Shown: in pieces, positions 26,263-34,486 of the stretch | How positions within the stretch are numbered: position 1 is the first letter of the stretch | Layout: each line of letters begins with the position of its first letter | Assembly (NCBI GenBank): GCA_017622495.1 | Contig: JAGAQY010000054.1 | Span: 52,455 to 116,454 of the forward strand | DNA: 64,000 bases | Direction: 5' to 3' | DNA from: Bacteroidaceae bacterium | GTDB lineage: Bacteria > Bacteroidota > Bacteroidia > Bacteroidales > Bacteroidaceae | Notes under the pieces: model-generated | What the model was told of the DNA's origin: nothing | Seen by the model: only the letters and a program-made list of their open reading frames with translations | Database searches by the model: none | Position numbers and translations under genes: made by a program

Positions 26263-26665
26263 TCAATTCTCCCTGTTTCTCTTCACCTTGATGGTCAAGT
26301 GTATCTGACGTTCGGGGTGCGCCTCGGGGTTGACTTGGCAGATGCTGCACTCGAAGAGGTGTGTCCAGCCCATGTCGAGGAGGATGGCGAGTTGCTCATT
26401 GTCGGTGCCGGGGATGTAGCCGATGAGTACCGCTTCGTCCTTCTCTTTGTTGTCATACATCACAGCTACAGCATTGGGGTCGTGCCGATTGTCGGCTTCG
26501 CGTACGAGACGTAGCTTGGTGCCTACCTTGAGTTGATAAGACTCCTCTGGGGAGATAAACCTCCCTTCGTCGCAACCGACGCTTTCATACCGCGTCGGCA
26601 TCAGCATCGTGATACATACGCCCTGCCAAGTGGCAATCCATGAAATACTTCTTCTTCTTGTCCAT
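26263..26665 (-). pseudogene. HIRAN-domain protein, frame broken by a 49-bp insertion
   Basis: ATG at 26665 reads MDKKKKYFMDCHLAGRMYHD and stops at TGA 26587-26585 after 26 codons. The rest of the same domain continues in another frame: LKVGTKLRLVREADNRHDPNAVAV, then LIGYIPGTDNEQLAILLDMGW and IHLTIKVK, ending at 26263. Together these make one HIRAN domain, found alone or fused to helicases and thought to bind DNA ends. Removing 26538-26586 would join GTA-TAT-CAA-CTC in frame. Either it is a true pseudogene or only the C-terminal frame is translated. Its stop codon is formed by an ATTGAGA repeat. Confidence 0.75.
26538..26586 (-). repeat. REP-like palindromic insertion inside HIRAN gene
   Basis: The 49 bp contain two small hairpins on the minus strand, GTCG-GTTG-CGAC and GGGAG-GTTTAT-CTCCC. 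The length is not a multiple of three, which explains the frameshift. Confidence 0.55.
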
Positions 26666-26881
26666 ACCTTTGTCGTTTTTGAGGTTAGTAATCCAATCTT
26701 TGCATTAGAAAGCGAGGTGTGTTGCACATCGCAAGTTCTGATTAAAGAACTTCAAGGCGACTTGTCGTCTTGTTTCTAATGCAAAGTTATGCCCACGTTG
26801 TTTCAAAACGCGGTACAAGTGTAAGAAAAAACGCTTCTTTCCATATTTTTTATATATCTGGCATGAATGAAACCTTTTTTG

Positions 26882-26940
26882 TTGCAAGAAATCGCGGAAA
26901 GGTGTATATTTGCACTGTCTAAAAATCGCGGAAAGGTGTA
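26882..26940 (+). promoter_or_regulatory. ATPase promoter between two identical 18-bp repeats
   Basis: TTG at 26882-26884 and TATATTTG at 26905-26912 are 20 bp apart. AAATCGCGGAAAGGTGTA occurs at 26889-26906 and again at 26923-26940, so the first copy overlaps the -7 box and the second covers the transcription start and early leader. This looks like a pair of operators. Confidence 0.6.
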
Positions 26941-26975
26941 GAACCGCTATTTTGAAAAACTTAAGAATGGTGCAT

Positions 26976-28325
26976 ATGAGACGAAAAATCTATGACAAGC
27001 TGCTCCAATGGAAACAGGAGAAAAACGGGTCTACAGCCCTTTTGATAGAGGGTGCACGACGCATCGGGAAGAGCTACATTGCAGAGAGGTTTGCAAAGAA
27101 CGAATACGAATCTTATATCCTCATAGACTTCAGTAAAGCGCCGACTCGAGTGAGGGAGTGGTTTGACGAGTATTTGGAGGATGTAGACACATTACTGCAG
27201 AACATTCAACTACATTACAAGACGCGGCTCACTCCGCGCAAGTCTATCATCATATTTGATGAAGTGCAGAAATGTCCTCGTGCTAGAGAGGCTATAAAGG
27301 CATTGGTTGAGGACCATCGTTTCGACTATATCGAGACAGGCTCGCTCATTTCCATAAAGAAAAATGTGGCCGATATAGTGATTCCTTCTGAAGAAGATGG
27401 TATAGATATGTACCCTATGGACTTCGAGGAATTTATGTGGGCCATGGGAGATGAAATGATGATGGACTACATAAAACGGCAGTTCGAGCAGCGGAGACCT
27501 ATGGGGGATTTTCACCGAGAGGCGATGCGCTACTTTCGTCAATATATGATTGTCGGCGGTATGCCTCAAGCCGTGGTTGAATATGTGAAGACAAAGGATT
27601 TTGATAAGGTTGACGCTGTGAAGAGACAGATATTGCGCCTTTATCGCAACGACATCAAGAAGTATGGAGGTAGCGCTACGGCACGCGTATCTTCACTTTT
27701 TGAGGCAATACCTGGCCAATTGCAGAAGAGTGAGAAGAAATTTCGCTTGTCTGAAGTAAGCAGTGATGCCAAAATGCGTGACTATGACGAGGCGTTCTTT
27801 TGGCTGGGCGATGCACGCTTGGCCAATATATGCTATAATACAACTGCTCCCAATATCGGACTTCAGCTTAACGAAGAACGCACCACACTCAAGTGCTACT
27901 TTTGTGACACAGGACTACTGATTTCAATGGCATTTGATGCACGAGGTATCGTCAAGCAAGAGGTGTATCAGAAACTGATGTTTGAAAAATTAGAAATTAA
28001 CGAAGGTATGCTGGTAGAGAATGTGGTGGCACAGATGCTAAGGACAGCTGGGCATAAACTCTTCTTTTATAGCAGCTATGATAAGGTCGAAGCCAGCAAT
28101 CGTATGGAAATAGACTTTCTCATACAAAAAGAGAGTGTGACATCACGGCACAACATCTCGCCTATTGAGGTCAAGAGTAGTACTAATTATACACTCACAT
28201 CTATCAAGAAGTGTATCAACAAGTTTGGCCAGTACCTTGCGACTCCCTATGTTGTTCACACAAAAGACGTAGAGGTCAAAGATGGGATGGTGTACATCCC
28301 GTTATATATGACATCATTGCTGTAG
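26976..28325 (+). CDS. DUF4143-family AAA ATPase
   Basis: The product is 449 aa from ATG 26976 (MRRKIYDKLLQWKQEKNG); another ATG at 26967 is also possible. The AAA_14 domain has Walker A GARRIGKS (26-33) and Walker B IIIFDEVQKCPRAREAIK. The C-terminal DUF4143 region contains EIDFLIQ and ISPIEVKSS, a PD-(D/E)xK-like E/D...EVK pattern. These proteins are very common and multicopy in Bacteroidales; their cellular role is not established. It is monocistronic, lies in the accessory region next to a mobile-looking element, and has the unusual repeated-motif promoter described separately. Confidence 0.9.
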   Translation: MRRKIYDKLLQWKQEKNGSTALLIEGARRIGKSYIAERFAKNEYESYILIDFSKAPTRVREWFDEYLEDVDTLLQNIQLHYKTRLTPRKSIIIFDEVQKCPRAREAIKALVEDHRFDYIETGSLISIKKNVADIVIPSEEDGIDMYPMDFEEFMWAMGDEMMMDYIKRQFEQRRPMGDFHREAMRYFRQYMIVGGMPQAVVEYVKTKDFDKVDAVKRQILRLYRNDIKKYGGSATARVSSLFEAIPGQLQKSEKKFRLSEVSSDAKMRDYDEAFFWLGDARLANICYNTTAPNIGLQLNEERTTLKCYFCDTGLLISMAFDARGIVKQEVYQKLMFEKLEINEGMLVENVVAQMLRTAGHKLFFYSSYDKVEASNRMEIDFLIQKESVTSRHNISPIEVKSSTNYTLTSIKKCINKFGQYLATPYVVHTKDVEVKDGMVYIPLYMTSLL

Positions 28326-28354
28326 TATCGATGACCCTTAACTATAAACCACTC

Positions 28355-28452
28355 TTCCCGAATAGGTTGTCCGGTTGTCCTTGTCGGGTGTAATGGGTTG
28401 TATTCCTGTATATAAGCAAGGACAACCAGGGGTGTCCCGAGGTTGTCCTTGC
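28355..28452 (+). repeat. Left terminal inverted repeat with GGTTGTCC motifs
   Basis: GGTTGTCC lies at 28365-28372, 28373-28380 and 28441-28448, with the inverted form GGACAACC at 28420-28427. The arm can therefore fold on itself as well as pair with the right arm. Confidence 0.75.
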
Positions 28453-28483
28453 AGTTTGGTCACATAATGTCTGTCGCTATTCT

Positions 28484-29125
28484 TCAGAAACCTTCCGGTG
28501 CCGGTGCATAGAAGCGGCTGTTCTTGCGGCCGAGGGCACGGAGGCGACCCTCCTCGACGAACAGGTTGAGGTACTTCGTGGCAAGGTAGGTGGAGCACTC
28601 GCAGATGGCCTCCATCTGTGAGCGGTAGATGTAGGGGTGCTCCTCAAAGAAGGCGCGAAGGCGCTTCTCGGCAATCTCGCGGGTGAGCAGGGTGCGCACG
28701 GCATGGCCTCCACTCACAATATCGGCACCGCGCATGGCCTCCTTCAGCTCCTTGCAGGGGCGGAAGCTGATCCCCTTGACCTCTATGTCGTGGTGGGTGA
28801 CGCGGTCGTCAAGATACTTCCTCTCTTTCAGGCCCAACTTCACGTTGAACGAGCCTATCTCATCCACTTGCACTGTGCGTCCATCGAGCAGTGCGCGGCT
28901 CAGCTCGTGGCCGAGGGCGCTGAGCACGGCCACCACATCGGTCTTGTTGACGCTGGTGGCGTAGCCTATGCGCTCGGCCATCTCTTTGGTGGTCACTGGG
29001 GTGGTGGGCACAATGCTCACACCCATCAAAGGATTCTTCTCGGTGGCTTCTCCCTGCAGGTCAAACCTCGGGTTTAACTGGTACGCTATGGTACCACTCT
29101 TCTTCGTTGCTTTTGTCTTTCTCAT
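28484..29125 (-). CDS. HU-related DNA-binding protein with C-terminal winged-helix-like domain
   Basis: The product is 213 aa from MRKTKATKKSGTIAYQLNPRFD. The frame stays open upstream to 29239, but that part overlaps palindromes. Residues about 10-130 match the Bacteroidetes HU-related family (TTKEMAERIGYATSVNKTDVV, then LLDGRTVQVDEIGSFNVKLG and GISFRPCKELKEAM). Residues about 140-213 (LTREIAEKRLRAFFEEHPYIY, then EAICECSTYLATKYLNLFVEEGRL) look like a winged helix. Both parts suggest DNA binding. It lies inside a TIR-bounded element with many GGTTGTCC copies, which are possible binding sites. Confidence 0.82.
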   Translation of the reverse strand: MRKTKATKKSGTIAYQLNPRFDLQGEATEKNPLMGVSIVPTTPVTTKEMAERIGYATSVNKTDVVAVLSALGHELSRALLDGRTVQVDEIGSFNVKLGLKERKYLDDRVTHHDIEVKGISFRPCKELKEAMRGADIVSGGHAVRTLLTREIAEKRLRAFFEEHPYIYRSQMEAICECSTYLATKYLNLFVEEGRLRALGRKNSRFYAPAPEGF

Positions 29126-29155
29126 ATTTTTATCTAAGTTTTCTATTTCGTGACG

Positions 29156-29227
29156 GCGACCACTCGCGTAAATGGTCGCGACCATGTGTGTGAATGATGG
29201 CGAGCATGTGTGCGAATTGTCGCCATC
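29156..29227. promoter_or_regulatory. Palindrome cluster upstream of HU-like gene
   Basis: ATGGTCGCGACCAT at 29172-29185 is a perfect 14-bp palindrome. GCGACCA/TGGTCGC and GATGGCGA (29196-29203) / TCGCCATC (29220-29227) are nested around it. They lie 30-100 bp before the chosen start and may be autoregulatory operators. Confidence 0.4.
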
Positions 29228-29317
29228 AATAGCATACAAATGCAGTTACAAATTTAAGAAAACACAAGCACTTTTGCAAGCATTTTTCTATTGAAAATAT
29301 GAAAGATGCAAATTAAA

Positions 29318-29415
29318 ACAGGGACAACCCGAGGACAACCCAGGTTGTCCTTGTTTATTTATTGGTATACAATGTGTTGTATACGACAAGGACAGCCGGA
29401 CAACCTATTAGGGAA
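29318..29415 (-). repeat. Right terminal inverted repeat with GGTTGTCC motifs
   Basis: Reverse complement of the left arm. GGACAACC lies at 29322-29329, 29333-29340 and 29398-29405, and GGTTGTCC at 29343-29350. Confidence 0.75.
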
Positions 29416-29504
29416 CACTCTTATATTACCTTGTAATTAGGCGTTAACAATCTGTGTAATCCGAGAATCTGTGGTTGTCAATCAACGTGGATTATTGTAC
29501 AAAG

Positions 29505-29556
29505 TATCCGCCAATAACTATATGCATATTAGTGTATTGCATGTTATTGGCGGATA
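29505..29556. other. Long palindrome, possible structured RNA or operator
   Basis: TATCCGCCAATAAC (29505-29518) pairs perfectly with GTTATTGGCGGATA (29543-29556); the 24-bp centre contains ATGCA/TGCAT pairing too. No T-run follows on either strand. Confidence 0.5.
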
Positions 29557-29565
29557 GCGGCAGAT

Positions 29566-29597
29566 GAAAAACGAAAAGCCCTTTATAGCTTTTCGTT
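29566..29597 (-). terminator. Terminator of acetyltransferase gene
   Basis: AACGAAAAGC (29570-29579) pairs with GCTTTTCGTT (29588-29597); on the minus strand the stem is followed by a T-run. It lies about 60 bp beyond the stop. Confidence 0.7.
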
Positions 29598-29650
29598 ACA
29601 CGTTTCACGTTAACCGTTTCACGTTAATCGTTAATCGTTAATCGTTAACC
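29598..29650 (-). repeat. GATTAACG / GTGAAACG tract after acetyltransferase
   Basis: Read on the minus strand, GTTAACGATTAACGATTAACG and GTGAAACG units follow the stop codon by 8 bp, in the same sense as the tract after pepP. Confidence 0.75.
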
Positions 29651-29657
29651 CTTAATC

Positions 29658-30248
29658 CTATCTTCTATCCCACGACTTGTGTTTGTCGGCTTCGGTGATG
29701 GCTCTGATCACGCGGCAGGGGTTGCCTACGGCTACAGAGTTGTCGGGGATGTCGTGCACCACTACGGAGCCGCCGCCAATGACTACGTTGGAACCGATGC
29801 TGACACCAGGCATCACTTGCACTCCGCCACCTATCCATACATTGTCGCCCACGGTGATGGGGTAGGCATACTCGAGGCCTTGGTTGCGGCGCTCGGTGTC
29901 GATGGGGTGACCGGCAGTGTAGAAGCCGCAGTTGGGGGCTATGAATACGTTGTCGCCAAAGGTGACCTTGGCGGCATCGAGGATGACGGTGTTGTGGTTG
30001 GCAAAGAAGTTGTCGCCTATCTCGATGTTGTAGCCATAGTCGCACCAGAAGGGGGCAAGGATACAGAAGGCTTCCTTGCTGCTGCCCAGCAGGCGCTGCA
30101 TGAGGGCTCGCTGACTGGCTTCATCGGAGGGACGCAGGTGGTTGTAGTCGTAGCAGAGCTCCTTGGCTTGCTGGCGCTCTGCTATGAGTTGCTGGTCGTA
30201 GTTGGCGTCGTACATGAGCTGACGCAGCATCTTGTCTTTTTCGGTCAT
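29658..30248 (-). CDS. Maltose/galactoside O-acetyltransferase family protein
   Basis: The product is 196 aa, the usual length for Maa/LacA. The N-terminal helical maltose-acetyltransferase segment (KDKMLRQLMYDANYDQQLIAE) precedes a left-handed beta helix with the catalytic His in FYTAGHPID and hexapeptides such as ITVGDNVWIGGG, VMPGVSIGSNVVIGGGSVV, ending NPCRVIRAI. It transfers acetyl from acetyl-CoA to a sugar hydroxyl in the cytoplasm. The exact sugar is not known. It lies alone between two terminators. Confidence 0.92.
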   Translation of the reverse strand: MTEKDKMLRQLMYDANYDQQLIAERQQAKELCYDYNHLRPSDEASQRALMQRLLGSSKEAFCILAPFWCDYGYNIEIGDNFFANHNTVILDAAKVTFGDNVFIAPNCGFYTAGHPIDTERRNQGLEYAYPITVGDNVWIGGGVQVMPGVSIGSNVVIGGGSVVVHDIPDNSVAVGNPCRVIRAITEADKHKSWDRR

Positions 30249-30305
30249 GATGGATTTATGCGTTTTGATTTATCAGTTATCGGTTATGGGTTGCTGGTTT
30301 TGTGA

Positions 30306-30334
30306 AAAAGAGCAGCGCGGGGCTGCTCTTTTCT
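30306..30334 (-). terminator. Terminator of GH97-GH43 gene
   Basis: AAAAGAGCAGC (30306-30316) pairs perfectly with GCTGCTCTTTT (30322-30332); a T-run follows on the minus strand. Between it and the GH stop is a TTATAAACTTATAAAC-type simple repeat (30422-30452). Confidence 0.75.
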
Positions 30335-30452
30335 GTTATTGGGGAATGAGTCTTTGAGTCGGATTAGTGTCTGTCACTAAACTCGAAATAAAATCCAACC
30401 AGGTTCAAAATGTGAAACATTTATAAACTTATAAACTTATGAACTCAAAAAC

Positions 30453-33353
30453 TTACTTTATCGCCTTCACGCCCTGATGTGTGGGCACTACGGGCTTGAT
30501 GCGTCCGTCGGGCAGGAACTCCATGCGGTCGATACAGGTCTCGCGGTGCCAGCCGGGACCCTTGTCGCGGGCGATGTAGTTCTTGTTGATGCGGTGGTAT
30601 ACGATGTACCACTCGTCCTTGCCGGGGATCTGCAATACGCTGTTGTGGGCAGGACCGTAGATCTCCTCCTCGGGGCGCTGGATGAGGATGACGGGCTCTT
30701 CGGCTACCTCGATGGGGCCGAGGGGCGAGGTGGAGGTGCCGTAGGCTACGTGGTAGTTGGGCGAACCGGTGTCGTCGACACTCCAGAGGAAGTAGTACAG
30801 GCCGTTGCGCTTGAATACGTAGGGGGCCTCGCGGAAGGCGTAGTCGCGCAGGGTGCCGCCCTTGGGTGTCATCAGGGTGACGCTACCCTCCTTGAGACTG
30901 ATCATGTCGTTGTTGAGCTCGGCACCGGCCATGTAGCCGTTGCCCCAGTAGAGGTAGCTGATGCCGGTGTCGGGGTCGGTGAAGACGTCGACGTCGATCT
31001 GCTGACCGTGGTTCTGACCCTCAGGACGGAAGTCCACGAGGGGCTTGCCCAGTGCGTCGGTGTAGGGACCTTCGGGGTTGTCGGCTACGGCTACGCCGAT
31101 GGCCTTGCCCTTCTCACGGCCTGCATCGCCGCTGAAGTAGAAGTAGTACTTGTACTCATAGTTGACTCTTTTCTCTATGCAGGCGGGTGCCCAGGCATTG
31201 CCGCCAGCCCAAGAGGTCTGCTCGCGCACGTCGAAGTTGATGCTTTCGAAGCGCCAGTCTACGAGGTTGTCCGATGAGTAGCAGGTGTAGTACCAGCCAC
31301 CCCAGCCGGGCTGTCCGTCCGTGGTGGTGTAGATGTAGTAGCGACCGGTCTTGTTGGAGTAGAGCACCTCGGGGTCGGCATGGAAGCCGGGGAGGATGGG
31401 GTTGCCGCTATACTCCTTGTTCTCCACGATGACGCTGCCGCCGTTGTGGGGAATGTTGAGCTTCACCTTCTTGTTTTTCTTGAACTTGATGTCCTTGACT
31501 GCGAAGGTGAGGTCTTTCTCGTCGTAGTAGTGTGTGGCCGATGAACCCTTGAAGAAACTGAGGTCGACCTCTACCTTGAGGGGCTCGCCGGTGTTGTTGA
31601 TGGCTGCCACGTACCACTGGTCGCCATGGCGGCGTGCCAGGATGACGTACTTGCCGGGGTAGCCGTCGATGTAGCGGGTGTCGTCCCAGGTGGTGGGTAC
31701 GTTGCGCATGAAGTTCATAGCCTCGGCAGGAGCATCCTCGAGGTTGTTGGGGCAGAGGCCAAACATCTGTACGGGGTTCTGGAAGAGGATGGCAGTGGCG
31801 AGCTGGAAGTTGTCGCTGGTGCGGCGGTAGGTGCCACCGTCATTGCCGCGGTTGAGGCGCTCGTTGAGGATGGTGCCGCCAAACTCCATGCTGCCCACGG
31901 CATTGCGGATGAAGGGATGCAGTGAGGCGTTGTAGGCCTCTACATCGTCGAAGTGCTGGTTAAACTTGAGGTTCTCTGATGCCAATACGGCCTCGCTGCC
32001 TATATAATTAGGATACATGCGCTCCCAGCCGCGGGGTAGGGTGCAGCCGTGGAAGATACACATGATGCCATATTCGTTGGCATCGGAGAGCACCTGCTCG
32101 TAGAGGCGCATGGTCTCCTGCTTGTCGCCTGCCCAGAAGTCTACCTTGATACCCTTCACGCCCATCTTCTTCATCCACTTCATCTCTTCCTTGCGAGCGA
32201 TGGGGTTGCTCATGCGGTCGTGCGGACCTTGTGGGGCATCGCTCCATGAGCCGTTTGAATTGTACCAGAGGAAGGGCTCTACACCCTTGCTGATGGCGTA
32301 GCGGATGAGCTCTTCAATCTTGTCGTAGCCAATCTGCTTGTCCCACAGACCGTCGATGAGGGTATATTCCCAACCCATCTCAGAGGCAAGGTCGATGAAC
32401 TTCTTCACGTCGTCGTAGTTGCACGATGCGTCGTCCCAAATCATCCAGTGCCAGGTGCTGCGGCCAAACTTATAGTCGATAGAGGGCTCGTAGAGGGGCT
32501 TCACCACGTCGAAGGGGATGGTGGTCTCCACGATAGGCTTGAGGTTGTCGCCCACGGTGATGGTGCGCCAGGGGGTAGCGCTGGGCAGGGCAATCTGTGC
32601 GCCCGTGCTGCCGAAGCCGTTGTTCTCGCCCTCCATGGGGTAGGCGATGGTGTAGAGGCCGTCCTTGGTGCCCTCGCTCAGGCGTGAGCCGCAGTACTCG
32701 CTGGTGACGCCAGTCTCTGACACGAGTGCCCAGCAGTCGCCGATGTGGAAGAGGCCGGGGAAGGTGTATCCACGTCCATACTTCGAGGGTGTACCCATGG
32801 GCTCATCGGGCACGTACTCCTCTTCGTAGCTGGGCTTGGTACGCTTCCAGCCAATCATGGGGTCGGACTGTGGGGTGAGGAAGGTGGTGGTACCTTCGGG
32901 GAAGTCGAAGCCTGTGGCCTCGCTGTTGACCACTGCACAAACGGTCTCGCCGATGGGCATGAGGCGATACTGGAAGGCAATGTCGTTGTTGCTCACGTTG
33001 AACACCACCTGCATGGCGCGGCGCTCGGGGTAGCGGTAGGTAGCCACGAGTTGGTTGGCCACGTAGTGGATGTTGCTCTTCTTGGTGCGGTTGAGCGTGT
33101 AGCGCTCGTCGATGGCGCTGGTCTCTTGCTTGGCCAACTTGGCACCCTGTGTGTAGTCGCCCACATTGGTCATGAGACCGAGCGGTGACGACTCGATGAT
33201 GCTGTGCTCCTTGTACGTAACCGTGTAGGAGAGCTTGCCGTCGTTGTCCGAGAGGGTCACCTTGAGGTTGCCGTCGGGGCTGTTGACACTGAGGTTCTCA
33301 GCACTCATGAGCATAGGAATGCTCAAGAGGAGGGGGAGGAGGTGTTTCTTCAT
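30453..33353 (-). CDS. Secreted GH97-GH43 fusion glycoside hydrolase
   Basis: The product is 966 aa with signal peptide MKKHLLPLLLSIPMLMSA. Residues about 20-640 are GH97: the N-terminal super-sandwich, then the barrel with FGRSTWHWMIWDD, LIDGLWD and GIKVDFWAGD, where Asp near 404 matches the nucleophile of retaining GH97 alpha-galactosidases. From about 648 a five-bladed GH43 propeller begins GNPILPGFHADPEV (general base Asp), with DVDVFTDPDTGISYLYWG and the general acid in FREAPYVF (about 842). The two modules suggest joint release of alpha-galactose-type and arabinose or xylose-type side chains in the periplasm, feeding the nearby arabinose genes. The substrate is inferred. Confidence 0.9.
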   Translation of the reverse strand: MKKHLLPLLLSIPMLMSAENLSVNSPDGNLKVTLSDNDGKLSYTVTYKEHSIIESSPLGLMTNVGDYTQGAKLAKQETSAIDERYTLNRTKKSNIHYVANQLVATYRYPERRAMQVVFNVSNNDIAFQYRLMPIGETVCAVVNSEATGFDFPEGTTTFLTPQSDPMIGWKRTKPSYEEEYVPDEPMGTPSKYGRGYTFPGLFHIGDCWALVSETGVTSEYCGSRLSEGTKDGLYTIAYPMEGENNGFGSTGAQIALPSATPWRTITVGDNLKPIVETTIPFDVVKPLYEPSIDYKFGRSTWHWMIWDDASCNYDDVKKFIDLASEMGWEYTLIDGLWDKQIGYDKIEELIRYAISKGVEPFLWYNSNGSWSDAPQGPHDRMSNPIARKEEMKWMKKMGVKGIKVDFWAGDKQETMRLYEQVLSDANEYGIMCIFHGCTLPRGWERMYPNYIGSEAVLASENLKFNQHFDDVEAYNASLHPFIRNAVGSMEFGGTILNERLNRGNDGGTYRRTSDNFQLATAILFQNPVQMFGLCPNNLEDAPAEAMNFMRNVPTTWDDTRYIDGYPGKYVILARRHGDQWYVAAINNTGEPLKVEVDLSFFKGSSATHYYDEKDLTFAVKDIKFKKNKKVKLNIPHNGGSVIVENKEYSGNPILPGFHADPEVLYSNKTGRYYIYTTTDGQPGWGGWYYTCYSSDNLVDWRFESINFDVREQTSWAGGNAWAPACIEKRVNYEYKYYFYFSGDAGREKGKAIGVAVADNPEGPYTDALGKPLVDFRPEGQNHGQQIDVDVFTDPDTGISYLYWGNGYMAGAELNNDMISLKEGSVTLMTPKGGTLRDYAFREAPYVFKRNGLYYFLWSVDDTGSPNYHVAYGTSTSPLGPIEVAEEPVILIQRPEEEIYGPAHNSVLQIPGKDEWYIVYHRINKNYIARDKGPGWHRETCIDRMEFLPDGRIKPVVPTHQGVKAIK

Positions 33354-33401
33354 AATAAATGTATTTAAGACTTAAAAACAGATTAATTCTCATATTTACT
33401 A

Positions 33402-33409
33402 CAAAGATA
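33402..33409 (-). promoter_or_regulatory. -7 box of GH97-GH43 promoter
   Basis: TATCTTTG on the minus strand, about 50 bp before the start codon. Confidence 0.5.
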
Positions 33410-33631
33410 TGGCATTTTTTTATAATTCGAAACAGAAAGCCGAAAATGTATCATTGATAATATGATGGCATGTGATGAATACATTGCCAGTGACCAAATC
33501 GAAGAGATGAGAGTGTGGATGTATGGAGAGTGATTTTAGGCTTGGGACTGCAGTTATATCGTTGCCGAATCTCTTTTTCCTCATCAGCATACTATTTATT
33601 TCAAAAAAAATAACTACCTTTATCACGAGTT

Positions 33632-34486
33632 ATGAAGACATTGACAAAGAACAACAGATTTCAGCACCTTGGAGGCGTCTGCATGGTAGGCGTGGTGGTT
33701 GCTTTGTCTTTTCTTGTCGAGGTCTGCTTCGGTAGCTTTCCTGTAGGCCTATTCCGTTTCCCTCTCAATGTCTTGGTGCTGGCCTTGTGGATAATGCTGC
33801 TGGCGATGATGTATCGCGGCAGAGCCCACAATGCCTGTGCTCGGTTTATGCTTTCACGCGAGGCCACATGGCTGTCTCTTGCTTTGATTGCTGCGATTGG
33901 CATTACACTGGGGCTGCAGCTCAAGCCATCGTCGACGGCATGGCCCACGGTGTGTTCGCTCCTGTTCGTGCTGAGCCATCTACAATTTGTCATCATGCGT
34001 GGCTGGCGCAATGGGAAGGGCATACGATGGCGTTTCTGCCTGGCACACATCGGTTTGTTCCTGGCACTCGGAGCCGGCTTTTGGGGAGCACCCGACCGTG
34101 AGCAGCTGCGTGCTCCTGTGCAGCGTTATCCCTCCAACGAAGCCTATACTATGGAGGGCGAAGAGAGACGCTTGCCCTATACCCTCGAGCTGAAAGACTA
34201 TTGTATCGAAGAGGCTGAGAACGGCACCCCCACGCACTACGAGGCACAGATCATGGTCGATGGCACGATGGTAACATTGCGAGTCAACCACCCCTATGCA
34301 CGGACGATAAGCGAAAAGATATATCTTGTCAGCTTCTCTACATCACCCCATGGAGAGAGGTATGCCATCGTTGAGATTGTCAGCGAACCGTGGCAATGGC
34401 TGTCGGCAGCGGGCATCCTCATGCTGCTTGCCGGTGCCATGCTGCTCTTTATTCAAGGACCTAGAAAATTAAAAATTGAGAATTGA
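33632..34486 (+). CDS. ResB-like cytochrome c biogenesis protein
   Basis: The product is 284 aa. Five N-terminal membrane helices (about 13-35, 42-60, 78-98, 102-122, 132-150) precede a periplasmic domain (about 155-250) and a final helix (LSAAGILMLLAGAMLLFIQ). The layout and its place directly before ccsA match the ResB/Ccs1 partner of the system II heme lyase. It probably holds apocytochrome c for heme attachment. The last residues, KLKIEN and stop, are encoded by an ATTGAGAATTGA repeat, so the true C-terminus may have been replaced by repeat sequence. Confidence 0.75.
   Translation: MKTLTKNNRFQHLGGVCMVGVVVALSFLVEVCFGSFPVGLFRFPLNVLVLALWIMLLAMMYRGRAHNACARFMLSREATWLSLALIAAIGITLGLQLKPSSTAWPTVCSLLFVLSHLQFVIMRGWRNGKGIRWRFCLAHIGLFLALGAGFWGAPDREQLRAPVQRYPSNEAYTMEGEERRLPYTLELKDYCIEEAENGTPTHYEAQIMVDGTMVTLRVNHPYARTISEKIYLVSFSTSPHGERYAIVEIVSEPWQWLSAAGILMLLAGAMLLFIQGPRKLKIEN

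Larger units (their letters stand above)
28350..29420. mobile_element. 1.06-kb TIR element carrying only an HU-like gene
   Basis: The element proper is 28355-29415. It begins TTCCCGAATAGGTTGTCC and ends with the reverse complement (one change in that stretch). The inverted arms continue co-linearly for about 98 bp (28355-28452 and 29318-29415). The first 32 bp differ at two positions, and the inner part is again highly similar. CACTC occurs immediately outside both ends (28350-28354 and 29416-29420) as an apparent 5-bp target duplication. The only gene inside is the HU-like protein; no transposase is present. Confidence 0.7.
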
